A stretch of DNA of 50,295 nt from HGM04593 sp045588485 (GCA_045588485.1 JAZNEI010000079.1:1-50295); one strand, 5' to 3'; positions 16,359-25,509 are shown, counted from the stretch's first letter. Numbers and translations: made by a program. The notes: generated by a model not told the origin, from the sequence alone.

Positions 16359-17834
16359 ATGGAGAAGAAAATCTTAGAAGATAAAACCCCATCTCTTTTC
16401 ATGTCGCTCGTACCTATTGCGGTACTTGCGACAATCCTTGTAGTTGTTGCTGCTTGTACGGGTGGTGATATTCTTGCCGGTGGCAGTCAGGTAGCTATGC
16501 TCGTATCGGCTGCTGTTGCAGCAACATTGGCGATGAAAATTTATCGTGTGCGTTGGAAGGTGATGGAGGAGAGTATAATAAAGAGTGTCGAGGCTTCTAC
16601 AATCTCTATTTTGGTGTTACTACTAATAGGTGCAATATCCGGAACATGGATGCTTAGCGGTGTTGTGCCTACTATGATATATTATGGCCTGCAGGTTATG
16701 GAGCCGGCGCTGTTTCTCTTTGCGGCCTGTCTTATCTCGGCTGTGGTGAGCCTTGTTACGGGAAGCTCTTGGACTACTTGTGCAACGGTTGGAGTAGCAT
16801 TTATGGGAATAGGTTACTCGATAGGGTTCCCCGCATGGTGGACTGCCGGTGCAATTATTTCGGGAGCCTATTTTGGAGATAAGATGTCTCCACTGTCCGA
16901 TACTACGGTGCTTGCTTCGTCGACGGCAGGGGTAACCCTCTTTTCGCATATACGTTACCTTGTTTATACCACATTCTCATCTATGGCGATAGCCCTTGTA
17001 ATATATGCCTTTGCCGGGTTTTATATTTACGAAGGTGTCGAGGCTGTTAATGATGGTCTTTCCGAGGCGCTTGGCAGTTCATTCAATATAAGTGGGTGGT
17101 TGCTTTTGGTTCCACTTGTAACATTTGTACTTATTGTGCGTCGTGTCCCTGTACTGATAACTCTGTTTATCTCGGTGGTTGCTGCAGCGGCTGCTATGCT
17201 CATAATGCAGCCCGATGTTGTGGCGAATTTGGGAGGTGATGCGCAAGGAACCTTTGCTGTCTCGGTGAATGCTGTGCTGACAGCAGTGTGTAGTTCTACT
17301 GCCATTGAGACGGGTAACGCTACGCTTAACGAATTGGTTACTACGGGAGGAATGTCGGGAATGTTGAATACAATATGGCTTATCCTTTCGGCAATGTGCT
17401 TTGGTGGTGTGCTTATGGGTAGTGGAATGGCAAGCACTATAACCCGTTATATCCTAAAGGGTGTACGCGGTGTAGTTGGTGCTGTATCGACAACGGTGTT
17501 CTCGGGACTTTTCTTTAATCTTTGTACTGCCGACCAATATATGTCTATTATCCTAACCTGTGATTTGAATAAAGAGGGATTCGACCGTTTGGGGATAGAC
17601 CGTCGGGTGCTCAGTCGTGCCACCGAGGACTCGGCAACGGTGCTATCGGTGCTTGTTCCATGGAACAGTTGTGGTATTGCACAGAGTGCGGTACTGGGAA
17701 TATCTACTGTGGCCTATTTCCCATTCTGCTTCTTTAATCTATTAAGTCCTATAATGTCTGTAGTTGTAGCGGCAATAGGATATAAGATTCTGTATAGAAA
17801 AAATGGAGCAGATGCAGGGAGCGAGAATAGTTAA
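16359..17834 (+). CDS. NhaC-family Na+/H+ (or organic-anion/proton) antiporter
   Basis: A 491-aa membrane protein with about 11-12 hydrophobic segments spanning most of its length. The family signature region is TGSSWTTCATVGVAFMGIG and then AIISGAYFGDKMSPLSDTT, typical of NhaC. Later come FFNLCTADQYMSI and a conserved SRATEDSATVLSVLVPWNSC. Members exchange protons for Na+, or malate for lactate, across the inner membrane. It begins 15 nt after the SpoIID gene and ends that operon; the next promoter is about 100 bp downstream of its stop. The exact substrate cannot be assigned. Confidence 0.88.
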   Translation: MEKKILEDKTPSLFMSLVPIAVLATILVVVAACTGGDILAGGSQVAMLVSAAVAATLAMKIYRVRWKVMEESIIKSVEASTISILVLLLIGAISGTWMLSGVVPTMIYYGLQVMEPALFLFAACLISAVVSLVTGSSWTTCATVGVAFMGIGYSIGFPAWWTAGAIISGAYFGDKMSPLSDTTVLASSTAGVTLFSHIRYLVYTTFSSMAIALVIYAFAGFYIYEGVEAVNDGLSEALGSSFNISGWLLLVPLVTFVLIVRRVPVLITLFISVVAAAAAMLIMQPDVVANLGGDAQGTFAVSVNAVLTAVCSSTAIETGNATLNELVTTGGMSGMLNTIWLILSAMCFGGVLMGSGMASTITRYILKGVRGVVGAVSTTVFSGLFFNLCTADQYMSIILTCDLNKEGFDRLGIDRRVLSRATEDSATVLSVLVPWNSCGIAQSAVLGISTVAYFPFCFFNLLSPIMSVVVAAIGYKILYRKNGADAGSENS

Positions 17835-17937
17835 CCTCTTTTACATACTTGTATTATAGGAAGATGTGAATAATGGATAAAAGTACTATTAGTTACCTCT
17901 ATTCGACATGAAAAATTGTCAAATTGTACCCAATTAG

Positions 17938-17967
17938 TTGCTGTGTGGCACTTTTTTTGTATCTTCG
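17938..17967 (+). promoter_or_regulatory. Bacteroidetes-type promoter of the GT4 gene
   Basis: TTG at 17938-17940, a 19-nt spacer, and TATCTTCG at 17960-17967 match the -33/-7 pattern of Bacteroidetes sigma-ABfr promoters. Transcription would start near 17973, giving a leader of about 130 nt before the GT4 start. Confidence 0.6.
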
Positions 17968-17982
17968 CGCCTTTGTATGAAA

Positions 17983-18011
17983 ATGCTTGCTGATTGTTGC
18001 ATAGCAAGCAT
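17983..18011 (+). promoter_or_regulatory. Hairpin in the 5' leader, possible attenuator
   Basis: A 9-bp perfect stem (ATGCTTGCT at 17983-17991 with AGCAAGCAT at 18003-18011) followed by ATTTTTAAT has the shape of an intrinsic terminator. It lies inside the leader between the promoter and the glycosyltransferase gene, so it could terminate transcription early unless it is overcome. Confidence 0.5.
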
Positions 18012-18102
18012 ATTTTTAATATTTTTTATAATAAAAAAGGTGATATTCCGTTAATGGAATAAAAGAAGTGATATACTGCCGTATAAATACAGAGTTAAGG
18101 CG

Positions 18103-19308
18103 ATGAAGATACTATTCTTGACAGATAATTTCCCTCCCGAGGTTAATGCGCCGGCGACAAGGACTTTGGAACATTGTCGCGAGTGGGTGGCCGCGGGACA
18201 CGAGGTTACGGTTATAACCTGTTTCCCGAATTATCCTATAGGTAAGGTGTACGATGGTTATAAGAACACATGGAAGAAAGTAGAGTGGGTCGAGGGAATT
18301 AAGGTTGTACGTGTATGGACCTATATAACATCGAACAGTGGATTCTTGAAAAGAGTCATAGATTATATAAGTTTCTCTATTACCTCTTTTCTCGATGGAC
18401 TTTTCCGCGATTGTGATGTTATTGTTGCTACATCGCCTCAGTTCTTTACGGCTCTTGCAGGACGTACCTTGCATTTCTTTAAACGCAAGCCTTGGGTGAT
18501 GGAGGTGCGCGACCTTTGGCCCGATTCCATTAAAACTGTCGGTGCAATGAATGATGGTCCTGTGCTGAAATATTTCTCAAAAGAGGAGTTATGGTGTTAT
18601 CGTTCTGCTGAAAGGATTGTGGTTGTTACCGATTCTTTTAAACGTGAGATAGTAAAGAAAGGTATATCACCCGACAAAATATCAGTGGTTAAGAATGGTG
18701 CAAATCTTGAACGCTTCTATCCGCGTGAAAAGTCGCAAGAGTTAATGCAAGCATTAGGACTCGAGGGTAAACGTGTGCTGGGTTACATAGGCACTCTGGG
18801 AATGGCTCACAAAATAGTTTTTTTACTCGATTGTGTAAAGAATCTTAAGGATTACTCTTTGCTTATAATGGGTGAGGGTGCCGAGAAAGAGAAAATCAAA
18901 CAGAAAATAAAAGATGAGAATATCACTAATGCGGTGCTGCTCGATTCTGTTCCTAAAGATAAAGTGGCCGATTATATAGCACTTCAGGATGCAGCGGTTA
19001 TAAATCTGCGTCGCGACCCTCTATTCAAGACGGTTATACCATCAAAGATATTCGAGACTGCGGCAATGCAGATTCCAATTCTTTTGGGTGTCGATGGCGA
19101 GGCACGAGAAATAGTAGAGCAGTATGGTGCAGGACTATTCTATGAACCCGAGGATAAGGCCGATTTTCTTGATAAATTGAACCGATTGTTCGGCTCGAAT
19201 CAGTTGTATGACGATTGTCGCAATGGTGGGGAAAAATTGGCAGCCGATTATGATAGAAAGAGATTGGCGCAGAATATGTTGGATATATTATGCGAGATAA
19301 AACGATAA
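18103..19308 (+). CDS. GT4-family (WbuB-like) glycosyltransferase
   Basis: A 401-aa two-domain GT-B enzyme. The N-terminal domain opens MKILFLTDNFPPEVNAPATR and carries VITCFPNYPIGKVYDGY, the WbuB/WcaI-type acceptor side. The C-terminal domain has the nucleotide-sugar side: VVKNGANLERFYP, LGYIGTLGMAHKI, and a late FETAAMQIPILLGVDGEAREI with the acidic residues that hold the donor. Such enzymes add N-acetylhexosamine- or fucosamine-type sugars during O-antigen or capsule repeat synthesis. It has its own promoter and hairpin leader. A single isolated transferase without a surrounding capsule locus is mildly unusual; it may act on a glycan assembled elsewhere in the genome. Confidence 0.85.
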   Translation: MKILFLTDNFPPEVNAPATRTLEHCREWVAAGHEVTVITCFPNYPIGKVYDGYKNTWKKVEWVEGIKVVRVWTYITSNSGFLKRVIDYISFSITSFLDGLFRDCDVIVATSPQFFTALAGRTLHFFKRKPWVMEVRDLWPDSIKTVGAMNDGPVLKYFSKEELWCYRSAERIVVVTDSFKREIVKKGISPDKISVVKNGANLERFYPREKSQELMQALGLEGKRVLGYIGTLGMAHKIVFLLDCVKNLKDYSLLIMGEGAEKEKIKQKIKDENITNAVLLDSVPKDKVADYIALQDAAVINLRRDPLFKTVIPSKIFETAAMQIPILLGVDGEAREIVEQYGAGLFYEPEDKADFLDKLNRLFGSNQLYDDCRNGGEKLAADYDRKRLAQNMLDILCEIKR

Positions 19309-19328
19309 TTTCCTAATGTAGATATATT

Positions 19329-19706
19329 ATGCAGAAACAGAACTTCGAGAAATTCTATTCGCACACAATAGGTTATAATTTCCTTTCCGCGTGCGTCGAT
19401 AAAGGTAATGCAGGGAGTGCTGTTGTATCGCTCTATCTCTCGTGTGAGCCGGATTCTTTTATAGAGTATGGCGATTTTCATCCCGAAGACTTTGTCGAGG
19501 AGTTTCACGAACTGCTTGTGGGCGATGGTTATCTTGAACCCGATGGAGGTATTGCCGATAAGGTAGAGCGTATTCTATGTTGGCAGGTGTGGGTGAATTT
19601 TGTTCGGGATGGTCGTCCATACGCAGGAGTGCATCTGTATGATTTTACAGATGAAGGCATCAAGGATATAAACGAATATGTAAAGTTTTCTGCTGTTGAG
19701 GAATAA
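19329..19706 (+). CDS. Hypothetical protein, 125 aa
   Basis: A small acidic soluble protein beginning 20 nt after the GT4 gene, in the same direction, and ending in a bidirectional terminator. Its sequence (YSHTIGYNFLSACVDKG, then VSLYLSCEPDSFIEYGDF) shows alternating hydrophobics and many Asp/Glu but no motif I recognise. The tight spacing suggests co-transcription with the glycosyltransferase. The function is unknown. Confidence 0.65.
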   Translation: MQKQNFEKFYSHTIGYNFLSACVDKGNAGSAVVSLYLSCEPDSFIEYGDFHPEDFVEEFHELLVGDGYLEPDGGIADKVERILCWQVWVNFVRDGRPYAGVHLYDFTDEGIKDINEYVKFSAVEE

Positions 19707-19735
19707 AAAAAAGCGTCGTTTGACGCTTTTTTTTA
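19705..19735. terminator. Bidirectional terminator
   Basis: GCGTC and GACGC around a 4-nt GTTT loop are flanked by A7 on the left and T8 on the right. It can stop the plus-strand operon ending at 19706 and the minus-strand thioesterase gene ending at 19733. Confidence 0.8.
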
Positions 19736-20209
19736 TTCCTCAACTTCGCAACCTCTGAAGAGAAACTCTTTTTCGGCAACCTCCTTTGTGAAACAGTAAA
19801 AAGTAAGTTCACCTGTAGAGCAAACTTCGCTGTTGTGAGCAATAGAGGCCTCCATAAATACAAAATTCCGTTTAACCTGCTTTACTCGTGTGCGAATCTC
19901 CAATGTAACGTCACTGCCGGTAGGAATGGGCTTCTTGTATTTGATGTTAAGATTGGTGGTCATTCCCGAAGTCTGGAACTTGCGCGAGATGAGCCATCCT
20001 GCGCACTCGTCGATAAGTGTTGCCTGTATGCCTCCGTGCAGTGTCTTAAGCCAACCTTGATAGTTGTCGTCGGGCGACCAGAAAGAGACGATGTCGTCAC
20101 CATCCTCGTAGAACTCCATCTTCAGTCCGTAAGGATTATTGGGTGCACAAGCAAAACAGTTATATCCCTTTTCCATTAAGGGCAAAAAAGGGTTGATAAT
20201 TTTTTTCAT
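19733..20209 (-). CDS. PaaI-type hotdog-fold thioesterase
   Basis: A 158-aa protein with a hotdog domain: GYNCFACAPNNPYGLKMEF, then WLKTLHGGIQATLIDECAGW and MTTNLNIKYKKPIPTG. HGG followed by an acidic residue on the central helix is the PaaI/YbgC-like catalytic arrangement, hydrolysing an acyl-CoA or acyl thioester. The N-terminal Cys pair in CFAC is typical of this subgroup. It is cytoplasmic and transcribed alone, sharing a terminator with the gene on the other strand. The natural substrate is unknown. Confidence 0.8.
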   Translation of the reverse strand: MKKIINPFLPLMEKGYNCFACAPNNPYGLKMEFYEDGDDIVSFWSPDDNYQGWLKTLHGGIQATLIDECAGWLISRKFQTSGMTTNLNIKYKKPIPTGSDVTLEIRTRVKQVKRNFVFMEASIAHNSEVCSTGELTFYCFTKEVAEKEFLFRGCEVEE

Positions 20210-20334
20210 AATGTATATTGTTTTTTTCGACCTTTAATGATAGTTACCAATCTTACTTGTTTGTTCATAAAAACCGATTTTGTGGCAAAATTATGAAAAA
20301 ACAGCGGTAACTCCAAATTTCGTTTATATTTAAA

Positions 20335-20365
20335 TTTGTTAAGAAAGAGTTCCTTGTTATCTTTG
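20335..20365 (+). promoter_or_regulatory. Promoter of the DUF1349 operon
   Basis: TTTG at 20335-20338, a 19-nt spacer and TATCTTTG at 20358-20365 match the Bacteroidetes consensus exactly. The start would fall near 20371, 24 nt before the DUF1349 start codon. Confidence 0.75.
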
Positions 20366-20394
20366 CCAATGTAACCTATTTACGTTAATCTGAT

Positions 20395-21045
20395 ATGAAA
20401 AAATATTTTCTTACATTAATCTTTTGTATGGCAATTATGGTATCATCGGCACAGTCTCTTGAAAAAATGCAGTGGTTCAATGAGCCTGAAAGTTGGGCTA
20501 TTGCGGACGGAAAATTGATAATGGATGTAACACCGCAGAGCGACTATTGGCGAGTGTCACACTACGGCTTTACTGTGGATGATGCTCCTTTCCTTTATAC
20601 ATTGCGTGGAGGTGAGTTTGAGGTGAAGGTGAAAATCTCGGGAAAATATAAAGTGCGCTTCGACCAAGCGGGACTTATGCTCAGAATAGATAAGGAGAAT
20701 TACGTAAAGGCAGGAATAGAGTTTGTCGATGGAAAATATAATCTTAGTGCAGTTGTCACACACGGAACAAGCGACTGGAGTGTAATAAAATTGGACGAAC
20801 CGGTAGATTTTGTGTGGATTAAGGCTGTGAGAAGGCTTGATGCAGTAGAGATTTTCTACTCCTTCGACGATAAGGAATATACTATGATGCGCAACTGCTG
20901 GATGCAGGATAATACTCCTATTATGGTGGGAATGATGGCTGCCTGTCCCGATGGAAACGGTTTCGAGGCTACATTTGAGGAGTTTAAGATAAAGCATTTG
21001 CCCGACTTGCGTCGTCTGCAATGGCTGAAAAACAATCAAGAGTAA
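20395..21045 (+). CDS. Secreted DUF1349 family protein
   Basis: A 216-aa protein with a signal peptide (MKKYFLTLIFCMAIMVSSAQ) and a DUF1349 concanavalin-like beta-sandwich: MQWFNEPESWAIADGKLIMD, DQAGLMLRIDKENYVKAGIE and WVKAVRR-type strands ending in MVGMMAACPDGNGFEATFEE. The DQAGLML...YVKAGIEF core is characteristic. Related proteins are thought to be carbohydrate-binding or hydrolase-like. It is probably periplasmic or surface-located. It is the first gene of an operon with an acyltransferase 30 bp downstream. Confidence 0.85.
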   Translation: MKKYFLTLIFCMAIMVSSAQSLEKMQWFNEPESWAIADGKLIMDVTPQSDYWRVSHYGFTVDDAPFLYTLRGGEFEVKVKISGKYKVRFDQAGLMLRIDKENYVKAGIEFVDGKYNLSAVVTHGTSDWSVIKLDEPVDFVWIKAVRRLDAVEIFYSFDDKEYTMMRNCWMQDNTPIMVGMMAACPDGNGFEATFEEFKIKHLPDLRRLQWLKNNQE

Positions 21046-21074
21046 ATAGTTTGTACTATAAAAACAATAGAACA

Positions 21075-22217
21075 ATGACGTTGAACGAAAAAGAGAATGT
21101 TGGTTGGATAGACCTGCTTCGTGTGGTAGCTTGTCTGCTTGTGGTTTTTTCGCATAGTTGCGACCCGTTTGTAGCTCATTTCGATGCCAATAGGGATATG
21201 TTTGTTACAGGTGTCCTTGCAGGGAGTCTTGTGCGCCCTTGTGTGCCTCTGTTTGTAATGATGACTGCGGTTCTTCTGTTGCCAATAAAGCCTGGTACGA
21301 CGGTAAATGAATTTTACAAAAAACGTATAGGACGTATTATAAAACCGCTTATATTTTGGTCACTTGCGCTGCCGCTGATGGCATTCTGTTATTTTACAGT
21401 TATAAGCCCCGATACAACAAATCCGCAGCTATCGGTCGGTGATTATACAGCGGAAACACTCATGCAACGTCTCTATACTTTTGTTTTTAATTTCAATTTC
21501 GATACAATTCCTCTGTGGTACCTTTACATGCTCATCGGGTTGTATATTGTAATGCCAATCATAAGCAGCTGGCTTGCTCAGGCATCGCAGAAAGAGATAA
21601 AGACTTTACTTTATATCTGGGGTGCGACACTCTTTTTACCTTATATAAAAATAGCAGCACCTATGCTCGGTTACGCAGGTAATTATGGTCATATGGGGCT
21701 TTTGGGCGAGTGCGACTGGAATGTGTATGGCACATTCTACTATGTGTCGGGTTTTATCGGCTATCTGATACTCGCCTATTATCTGAAGAGATATCCTCTT
21801 GATTGGAGCTGGAAGAAGATGGCTCTTATATGTCTGCCAATGTTTGCAGTGGGATATGCCGTAACTTCTGTAGGATACATAATTACCAATGATTATTTCC
21901 CCGGTAATTACGCCTACCTCGAAATCCTGTGGTATTTTACAGGAATAAATGTATTTATGATGACTTTCCCCATCTTTGTGGCTGTGCAGAAAATGAATGT
22001 AAAATCGCATAAATGGCTGTCGCAGGCAGCAAAGTTGACTTTTGGTGTCTATCTGTGCCATTTTACATTTACATTCCTTAGCTACGACCTATATAATACA
22101 CCGTCGTTGCCATACGTGGTGCGTATATTGCTTGCGGCAGCTACAACGGCAACAATAAGTTTCTCGCTTGTTTGGGTATTGTCGAAATTCCGACTGACAA
22201 AGGTGTTTGTAAGATGA
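21075..22217 (+). CDS. Acyltransferase-3 family membrane protein
   Basis: The start is set at 21075 (MTLNEKENVGWIDLLRVVAC), since the 18-residue extension to 21021 overlaps the DUF1349 gene. The 380-aa product has about ten membrane spans and the acyltransferase-3 hallmarks: WIDLLRVVACLLVVFSHS in the first helix with the catalytic-type His, then the RIGRIIKPLIFWSL arginine loop. Such proteins transfer acetyl or succinyl groups to exopolysaccharide, O-antigen or lipids from the cytoplasmic side. Neighbours suggest a surface glycan. The following gene overlaps its stop codon by 4 nt. Confidence 0.85.
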   Translation: MTLNEKENVGWIDLLRVVACLLVVFSHSCDPFVAHFDANRDMFVTGVLAGSLVRPCVPLFVMMTAVLLLPIKPGTTVNEFYKKRIGRIIKPLIFWSLALPLMAFCYFTVISPDTTNPQLSVGDYTAETLMQRLYTFVFNFNFDTIPLWYLYMLIGLYIVMPIISSWLAQASQKEIKTLLYIWGATLFLPYIKIAAPMLGYAGNYGHMGLLGECDWNVYGTFYYVSGFIGYLILAYYLKRYPLDWSWKKMALICLPMFAVGYAVTSVGYIITNDYFPGNYAYLEILWYFTGINVFMMTFPIFVAVQKMNVKSHKWLSQAAKLTFGVYLCHFTFTFLSYDLYNTPSLPYVVRILLAAATTATISFSLVWVLSKFRLTKVFVR

Positions 22218-22942
22218 AAATAAAGAAACACCGCTTCGGAAAAGTACAATTGCTTTTATATTTTCTTTTTTTCAGTGTAGCGGCTGTCTCTGCCCAATAT
22301 TGTGCTACGATGGTGTTCCCTGGGGTATTTAACTCAAAGTATATCTGTAGCGAAAAGAATGAATTCGAGGCAAAAACCGTTAGAGTGAGAAATAATAAAG
22401 GCGATATTGATTCGTTTGTTAAACAATTTGATTTGTTTAATAATAATAAATTTGACAAATCCTTTTTTAATGTTCGTAAAAAAAGGAACACAGAATTATT
22501 TTCTCCTGAAATAAATAAAATGGAATACTCGTCTTTTCTTTCTTGCATTAAACTTTGTGATTGCAATACAGACGAAATTTATTATAAACCTTGTTATTAT
22601 GTTGAAACAGAGAATTTTATTATACTTGCCATTAGTACAGCTTGTGATACTCCGATAAATGGTTATCCGTTTGAGTCTAACATATTAATTACATACGACA
22701 AAATTGGTAATTTTATTGACTATGAGGTAATAGGTTGTATTAGCGATATATCGTATTATAAAATAGAAGAATCAATAGGTTTCTCTGAACTTGTATATGT
22801 ACAGTATTCTTTTTTTGACACTGATGAAATTTATTCGGGTAAATGTGATGTTGAAATATATAGGGTTGTAATTAATGACAAAGGAGCAATAGATAAAACA
22901 TTGTTAGATGATTATAAAGACGATATAACAATTGTATTGTAA
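22214..22942 (+). CDS. Exported hypothetical protein, AT-rich
   Basis: The start at 22214 forms an ATGA overlap with the acyltransferase stop and gives a signal-peptide-like N-terminus (a basic cluster, then LLLYFLFFSVAAVSAQ). The 242-aa product is secreted or periplasmic and rich in Asn, Lys, Ile and Tyr. I recognise no domain. Base composition is clearly more AT-rich than in the acyltransferase, so it may be a recent addition to the operon, although translational coupling implies it is expressed with it. Confidence 0.65.
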   Translation: MKIKKHRFGKVQLLLYFLFFSVAAVSAQYCATMVFPGVFNSKYICSEKNEFEAKTVRVRNNKGDIDSFVKQFDLFNNNKFDKSFFNVRKKRNTELFSPEINKMEYSSFLSCIKLCDCNTDEIYYKPCYYVETENFIILAISTACDTPINGYPFESNILITYDKIGNFIDYEVIGCISDISYYKIEESIGFSELVYVQYSFFDTDEIYSGKCDVEIYRVVINDKGAIDKTLLDDYKDDITIVL

Positions 22943-23028
22943 GAGGGTATTTTGATGGATATATAATATCACGACCTGATTTTATAATATGCAGGGTTCT
23001 GTCTCGGCTGACGATGTTGAAGTATCGG

Positions 23029-23952
23029 TTATTTATGCCTATTCTCCGATTTAAGATATTGGATTAAATCTCTTGAATAGTTTGTCTCCAGAATCTTGAA
23101 CCCATGTTCTATCAACCAGCCCCATCCTTCTGACGGCCGTACAAATATAGAAGTTCTGTCGCTATGGTTTGCTGTATGTTTGTCCCATGTGGCAGCAACA
23201 AAAGCCTTTGAACCCGATTCTAAAATTTGTGGTAACAAACGGTATGTTTCTGTATCTAAATTGTCGAATCTAAACTGAAATGCAATAGGAGATAATTTCT
23301 CAATATATTCATTTACGTAAGTTACTAAATTGGGTATTTTATCTTCTATTACAGGACAATATATGACCTTCTCTAAATCTTCTCCGAAAATTCTTTTAGC
23401 TTTCTCGTATGGCCAATCCAATACAAATACAGTCTCTTCAAGAAAATTGTGCTTACGTAATATTTTAAGTATCTCTTTGATTAAATGGCCCTTGTCGTGT
23501 TCGGGCAAATCGTAACCGGCTTTGTCTAAATAAAGTCCAACCTTCCCTTTTGCTGTTAGAATAAATTCTTCTAATGTCGGAACTTGAAAGGTTGTGGAAC
23601 CGCCCCAATTTGTTTTTAGCTTTAGTCTCTTTATCTCTTCCAATGTTAAATCCGATACATAACCTGTTCCATTGGTTGTTCTGTCGACAGTATAATCGTG
23701 CATAATGACAATATGTCCGTCTTTTGTCAGGCGTACATCGGTCTCTATTATATCGGCTCCAAAATATATTGCATTATTCAATGCTTCAATAGAATTTTCG
23801 GGTGCAAAAACATAATCGGCTCTATGCGCAACAACCCATATTTGCTCTGTCTTCTCTTTTGAACGTAATAGCTTTAAATTATCACATTGTGCATTGGTTG
23901 ATATAAAACTATTCAAAAGTAGAAATATTAAAAATAAAGTTCTGTTATACAT
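23029..23952 (-). CDS. Exported glycerophosphodiester phosphodiesterase
   Basis: A 307-aa GDPD TIM barrel with a signal peptide (first ~21 residues, ending STNAQ). The catalytic motifs are VVAHRADYVFAPENS (His and the metal-site Glu), ADIIETDVRLTKDGHIVIMHD (Glu-x-Asp and the second His) and YLDKAGY further on. The usual HRG of the first motif is HRA. It hydrolyses glycerophosphodiesters to glycerol-3-phosphate plus an alcohol in the periplasm. It is AT-rich compared with the core block and transcribed alone, with att-like DNA upstream at 24.0-24.7 kb. Confidence 0.85.
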   Translation of the reverse strand: MYNRTLFLIFLLLNSFISTNAQCDNLKLLRSKEKTEQIWVVAHRADYVFAPENSIEALNNAIYFGADIIETDVRLTKDGHIVIMHDYTVDRTTNGTGYVSDLTLEEIKRLKLKTNWGGSTTFQVPTLEEFILTAKGKVGLYLDKAGYDLPEHDKGHLIKEILKILRKHNFLEETVFVLDWPYEKAKRIFGEDLEKVIYCPVIEDKIPNLVTYVNEYIEKLSPIAFQFRFDNLDTETYRLLPQILESGSKAFVAATWDKHTANHSDRTSIFVRPSEGWGWLIEHGFKILETNYSRDLIQYLKSENRHK

Positions 23953-24399
23953 GTTTTTTGTGTTTAATGTTAGCTATTTAACGCAAATATAGTAACAAAC
24001 GGGCGAGATTGTCAAAGCTTGCTTTGATATTTTGCAGCGAGTGCAGTAAATGTTCGCGTTTTAACGTAAGAATAGTAACAAACGAACAAAAAAAAGAGGC
24101 TGTTGATAAATAATATAGACTGTTAATTATTCTTAAAAATGCATTGGCTCTACGATTATGGCTGAATTTTCGTGAAAGTCGGCAAATTTGGTTTGCATTT
24201 TAGGCAGGTTGGTTTGCACTTGGTTTGCATTTTTTGTCTTTTTCAGTCTTTTTTTGTCTCTCTCTGTCTGCTCAATAGTTAAACAAAAAATAAATTTAAG
24301 TTACGACTATCTAACAAATAAACTATTGATATTCCCTATAGATGCCTATTTATAAGCAAAATAGGGAAAAGTTTTTTGAACCTTCCCCTATTGATTTTC

Positions 24400-24438
24400 G
24401 TGATTCGCCTGGACTCACAATGTGACTCGCTTGGAGTC
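24400..24438. repeat. Paired direct repeats GTGAYTCGCYTGG, candidate att core
   Basis: GTGATTCGCCTGGACTC (24400-24416) and GTGACTCGCTTGGAGTC (24422-24438) are spaced 22 bp apart. The second copy shares 13 nt, GTGACTCGCTTGG, with 25800-25812, which is the 3' end of the tRNA-Lys gene, in direct orientation. This fits an attL/attR pair around a 1.4-kb element. Confidence 0.45.
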
Positions 24439-24520
24439 TCTTTGATGAGAATAGCGACTTTAGGGAAAGTCCACTTAATCAATATATTACAAGTTTTCTG
24501 TTCGTTTTTTTCTCTATATT

Positions 24521-24665
24521 TTCACTTGGTTTGCACCTTGGTTTGCACCTTTGTTAGTTGGTTTGCAAGTTTGTTAGACAAAGATAGCAAATTGGGGTAA
24601 CATATACAAATTCCCACCCACCTTTATAGCGTCTTGGGAGCGAAAATTTTCGCTTTCAAGACGCT
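24521..24665. repeat. 145-bp direct repeat, copy A (with copy B at 36308-36451)
   Basis: Aligning by eye, the two copies differ at only a handful of positions and one single-base indel. Each has three TTGGTTTGCA arms, then a leftward promoter, then an imperfect palindrome around TTTATAGCGTCTTG with AGCGAAAATTTTCGCT at its centre (24625-24670 here). Confidence 0.9.
24579..24610 (-). promoter_or_regulatory. Leftward promoter inside repeat copy A
   Basis: On the minus strand, TTTG (24610-24607), a 20-nt spacer and TATCTTTG (24586-24579) match the phylum consensus. It fires into the TTGGTTTGCA arms, where an integrase gene would be expected, but no ORF follows before 23952. Confidence 0.5.
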
Positions 24666-24759
24666 ATAAAAAACCAAACCCGATAGCTTGACGAATCAGG
24701 GGCTACCGGGAATAAACAGTGCAAATATAATGCTTTTTTATTATATGGTTACAAAGCGG

Positions 24760-25419
24760 TTATAATTTATCTATTTCTTTGATTACGCTATCTGGCTTTT
24801 CTACAATTTTCAGTAATTTATTCGCGTCATATCCCATATAGGTAAAATATGTCTTGATTAAATCATAGTGTTTTATAACATATTGGGTACTTAAATTCTT
24901 AGATTTATCAAAACAGATTGGTTCGTGATGTGCTATACGGTTGCGTAGTTCTCGTATGGCACAAAGGTCATTATATACTTCTTTCTGCGTTAGACCTTTT
25001 TTCTTATTAGGGAATATCTGCAATAGTGTTTTACCACCTATCCTATAATTGTTTTTTGTGAAAAGGTAAGTCCAAAATCCAAAATTAAAGGTGGCAACCA
25101 TTTTGTCTGCACTGTATATTCTTTTTTTCTTATATTCATTCTGTGCATCGGATATTTCTTTTGCATCATATGCGAGCAACATTCCGGGTGCAGTTGAATT
25201 GACTATCCAATCTTTGTCATTGAATTGTTGTGAATAGTGGTTATGTATCGCATTACGCAATGCTATTTCAAACATTCCTATTACACCAAATAATCGTTGG
25301 CTTAATTTAAGGTTGTGATGATATAATTGTAAAGTTCTTTGTTTATCACCTTTTGCAACACGATAATATTTGCCTATTCGTGCTTGTGATAATATAGATA
25401 CTAGTTCTTCGTATTTCAT
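24760..25419 (-). CDS. Abi-family (AbiD/F-like, HEPN) protein
   Basis: A 219-aa protein of the Abi_2 family: an N-terminal helix set with KYEELVSILSQARIGKYY, FGVIGMFEIALRNAIHNHYS and a C-terminal RELRNRIAHHEPI. The last motif is the R-x4-6-H signature of HEPN ribonuclease-type domains. These proteins abort phage infection in Lactococcus, and HEPN members usually cleave RNA; for this homologue that is inference from family. It is the only gene between the att-like repeats at 24422 and the tRNA-Lys end, which fits defence cargo. A TATCTTTG -7 box lies just upstream on its strand (about 25449-25456). Confidence 0.8.
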   Translation of the reverse strand: MKYEELVSILSQARIGKYYRVAKGDKQRTLQLYHHNLKLSQRLFGVIGMFEIALRNAIHNHYSQQFNDKDWIVNSTAPGMLLAYDAKEISDAQNEYKKKRIYSADKMVATFNFGFWTYLFTKNNYRIGGKTLLQIFPNKKKGLTQKEVYNDLCAIRELRNRIAHHEPICFDKSKNLSTQYVIKHYDLIKTYFTYMGYDANKLLKIVEKPDSVIKEIDKL

Positions 25420-25509
25420 TATTGCTGTTCCTAATATTCTTAACGGTCACAAAGATAATGCTAAAAAGGTTAATTTTGAGTATGGAATAAATAAAAGTAG
25501 TAATATTTC

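Larger units (their letters stand above)
24001..24759. other. Non-coding patch with integrase-site-like repeats (locus A)
   Basis: There is no credible gene in about 760 bp. The patch holds six copies of TTGGTTTGCA (24188, 24209, 24220, 24526, 24538, 24558), a pair of 17-bp imperfect direct repeats (24400-24416 and 24422-24438), a 145-bp copy of the sequence at 36308-36451, and a leftward promoter. This resembles the attachment region of a tyrosine-recombinase element from which the integrase has been lost. Confidence 0.55.
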
